The notes beneath the pieces are model-generated. The model searched no databases. It worked only from the letters and a program-made list of their open reading frames with translations, and was not told the origin of the DNA. From Agriotes lineatus (taxonomy: Eukaryota > Arthropoda > Insecta > Coleoptera > Elateridae), in contig CALNHX010005236.1 in NCBI GenBank assembly GCA_940337035.1, positions 1 to 64,000 of the forward strand: a DNA stretch of 64,000 bases, in the 5' to 3' direction. Shown here piece after piece: positions 63,063 through 64,000 of the stretch. The position numbers were made by a program, and so were the translations under genes. Each line of letters opens with the position of its first letter. Position 1 is the stretch's first letter.

Positions 63063-64000
63063 TATTAAACAAGTTAAAGGGATAGAAAACAAATGCCGTT
63101 AAAATAATGATTTAAAGTTTTAAACACATGATCTCTCCAAAAATAAGAACACAAAACCAGGTTTTGAAAATATAAATTGAGTCAGTGTTGATACAAGGAA
63201 TAATAAACACGGAAAACGATAAATGTAGGAATAAATTAGTGCCAAGGTCAAATAAAATCAGAAAAAAAACAAACGCCAATAAATCAAAAGATTATAAGTA
63301 ATTACATTAAATGTTCAAATAGTTCTCTTTTTCTCCTCTGGGCATTAAAGTTGTACAGAGAACTCATAATCAGCAAATACAATTATTTTGATTTATTTAA
63401 ACGGAACACCCTGTATATCCCTGTATTTTTAAAAAGTACTTTTAATCAGCTTTCTTCTGACATTTCATTTCCTATCCCAAAATTCAATTGCTTTTCAGAT
63501 TCAGTTTTCTCCTGCTTTTTTTCGTTTTTTTTTTCGTATTTGTTATTTCTAATTTTGAGTAGTGGATGGATTTTGGTTTTCTAAATTTGGTTTTATCTGT
63601 TGTTTGGAGAACTCAAACGTTTAAATCATTATTTTAACAGCGTTTGTTTTGTATCCCTTGAAATAAAGCATCTTAAAGGGTTTAAATTGTTTTTTGAGTT
63701 CAAACACACATATCTGAAAAACCGTTGAACTTCGAGGTATGAAGTGCCATATCAAAAGAAATCTCACTAAAATGGATTTTTAAAAATACAAAAATATATA
63801 GAGCGTTTTATTTGAAAAAAATCGAAATAATTAAATTTGCAAATGTTGAGCACCCTGTATACCATTAATACCCTGATCCACCATTTTATACTTGAAAGGC
63901 AGTTCACGAAAATAATAATTTTTTGGAAATGTTTTCCTTCATTCAATTGTTTTCTGTTGCTTGCAGCAGCCTCCTGAAGTTCAGCACTTTTTTGCATAAA
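63063..64000. mobile_element. Partial copy of the 1.7-kb palindromic element
   Basis: 63070-63620 matches the asymmetric centre of 45908-47643 in reverse (AAACCAGGTTTTG, AAATGTTCAAATAGTTCTC). 63630-64000 follows one arm (GTATCCCTTGAAATAAAGC, GAAAACATTTCC region, CTGAAGTTCAGC) and runs off the window. Its other arm is missing. Confidence 0.8.

Overview
The window reads as intergenic and repeat-rich DNA from an insect nuclear genome; the order is not determinable by eye. The evidence is AT-rich sequence, short spliceosomal introns (GTAAGT...TTTTTAG), an R1-clade LINE, a Mag-type Ty3/Gypsy element with an 80-bp LTR, a Penelope-like fragment, RTE-like LINEs, arthropod-type Tc1/mariner transposases and many foldback MITEs. 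There are no bacterial-style operons, ribosome binding sites or CRISPR arrays.

Only two genes look intact: C2H2 zinc-finger genes on the minus strand at 16.2-17.5 kb and 56.3-57.4 kb. A third member at 22.97-24.14 kb (+) is broken by a one-base frameshift just before its finger array. The 22.97 kb and 56.3 kb members share a 5' UTR exon, a short intron, coding sequence and 3' flank, so they are segmental duplicates. The same 3' flank recurs at 62.4-63.1 kb with no coding part.

Layout. 0.3-1.2 kb: 87-bp minisatellite. 1.3-3.1 kb: Mutator-like transposase/YqaJ nuclease pseudogene with a stop at the expected catalytic lysine. 3.9-14.5 kb: an R1-like LINE split by three later insertions (unclassified 2.2 kb; 154-bp retroposon with 12-bp duplication; minus-strand Gypsy element). 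14.7-15.7 kb: two foldback MITEs. 17.9-22.4 kb: Penelope fragment with a 90-bp-arm hairpin, a 611-bp foldback and other repeats. 24.3-26.2 kb: mariner-like and hAT-like insertions in the 3' flank of the broken zinc-finger gene.

33.0-34.9 kb (-) is the most unusual stretch. It is a decayed virus-like cassette with a phospholipase-A2/VP1-like segment (HDIAYS), an adenain-type cysteine protease (CGHLC) and a conserved structural-type frame, resembling Polinton- or densovirus-like mobile elements.

35.8-41.8 kb carries transposase relics, a repeat with an identifiable insertion and its empty site elsewhere in the window, an unrecognised Cys-rich exon pair, a THAP remnant, a Tc1 element with about 198-bp inverted repeats, and an RTE relic. 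42.1-45.1 kb is a nest of elements, with an 8-bp-TSD (P-like?) element inside a Tigger/pogo element inside a MITE. 45.9-47.6 kb is a 1.7-kb palindrome with other copies in the window. 48-52.5 kb holds short hairpins and LINE fragments. 57.9-61.9 kb holds a C-rich minisatellite, a LINE interrupted by a tRNA-derived SINE, and a Gypsy integrase relic.
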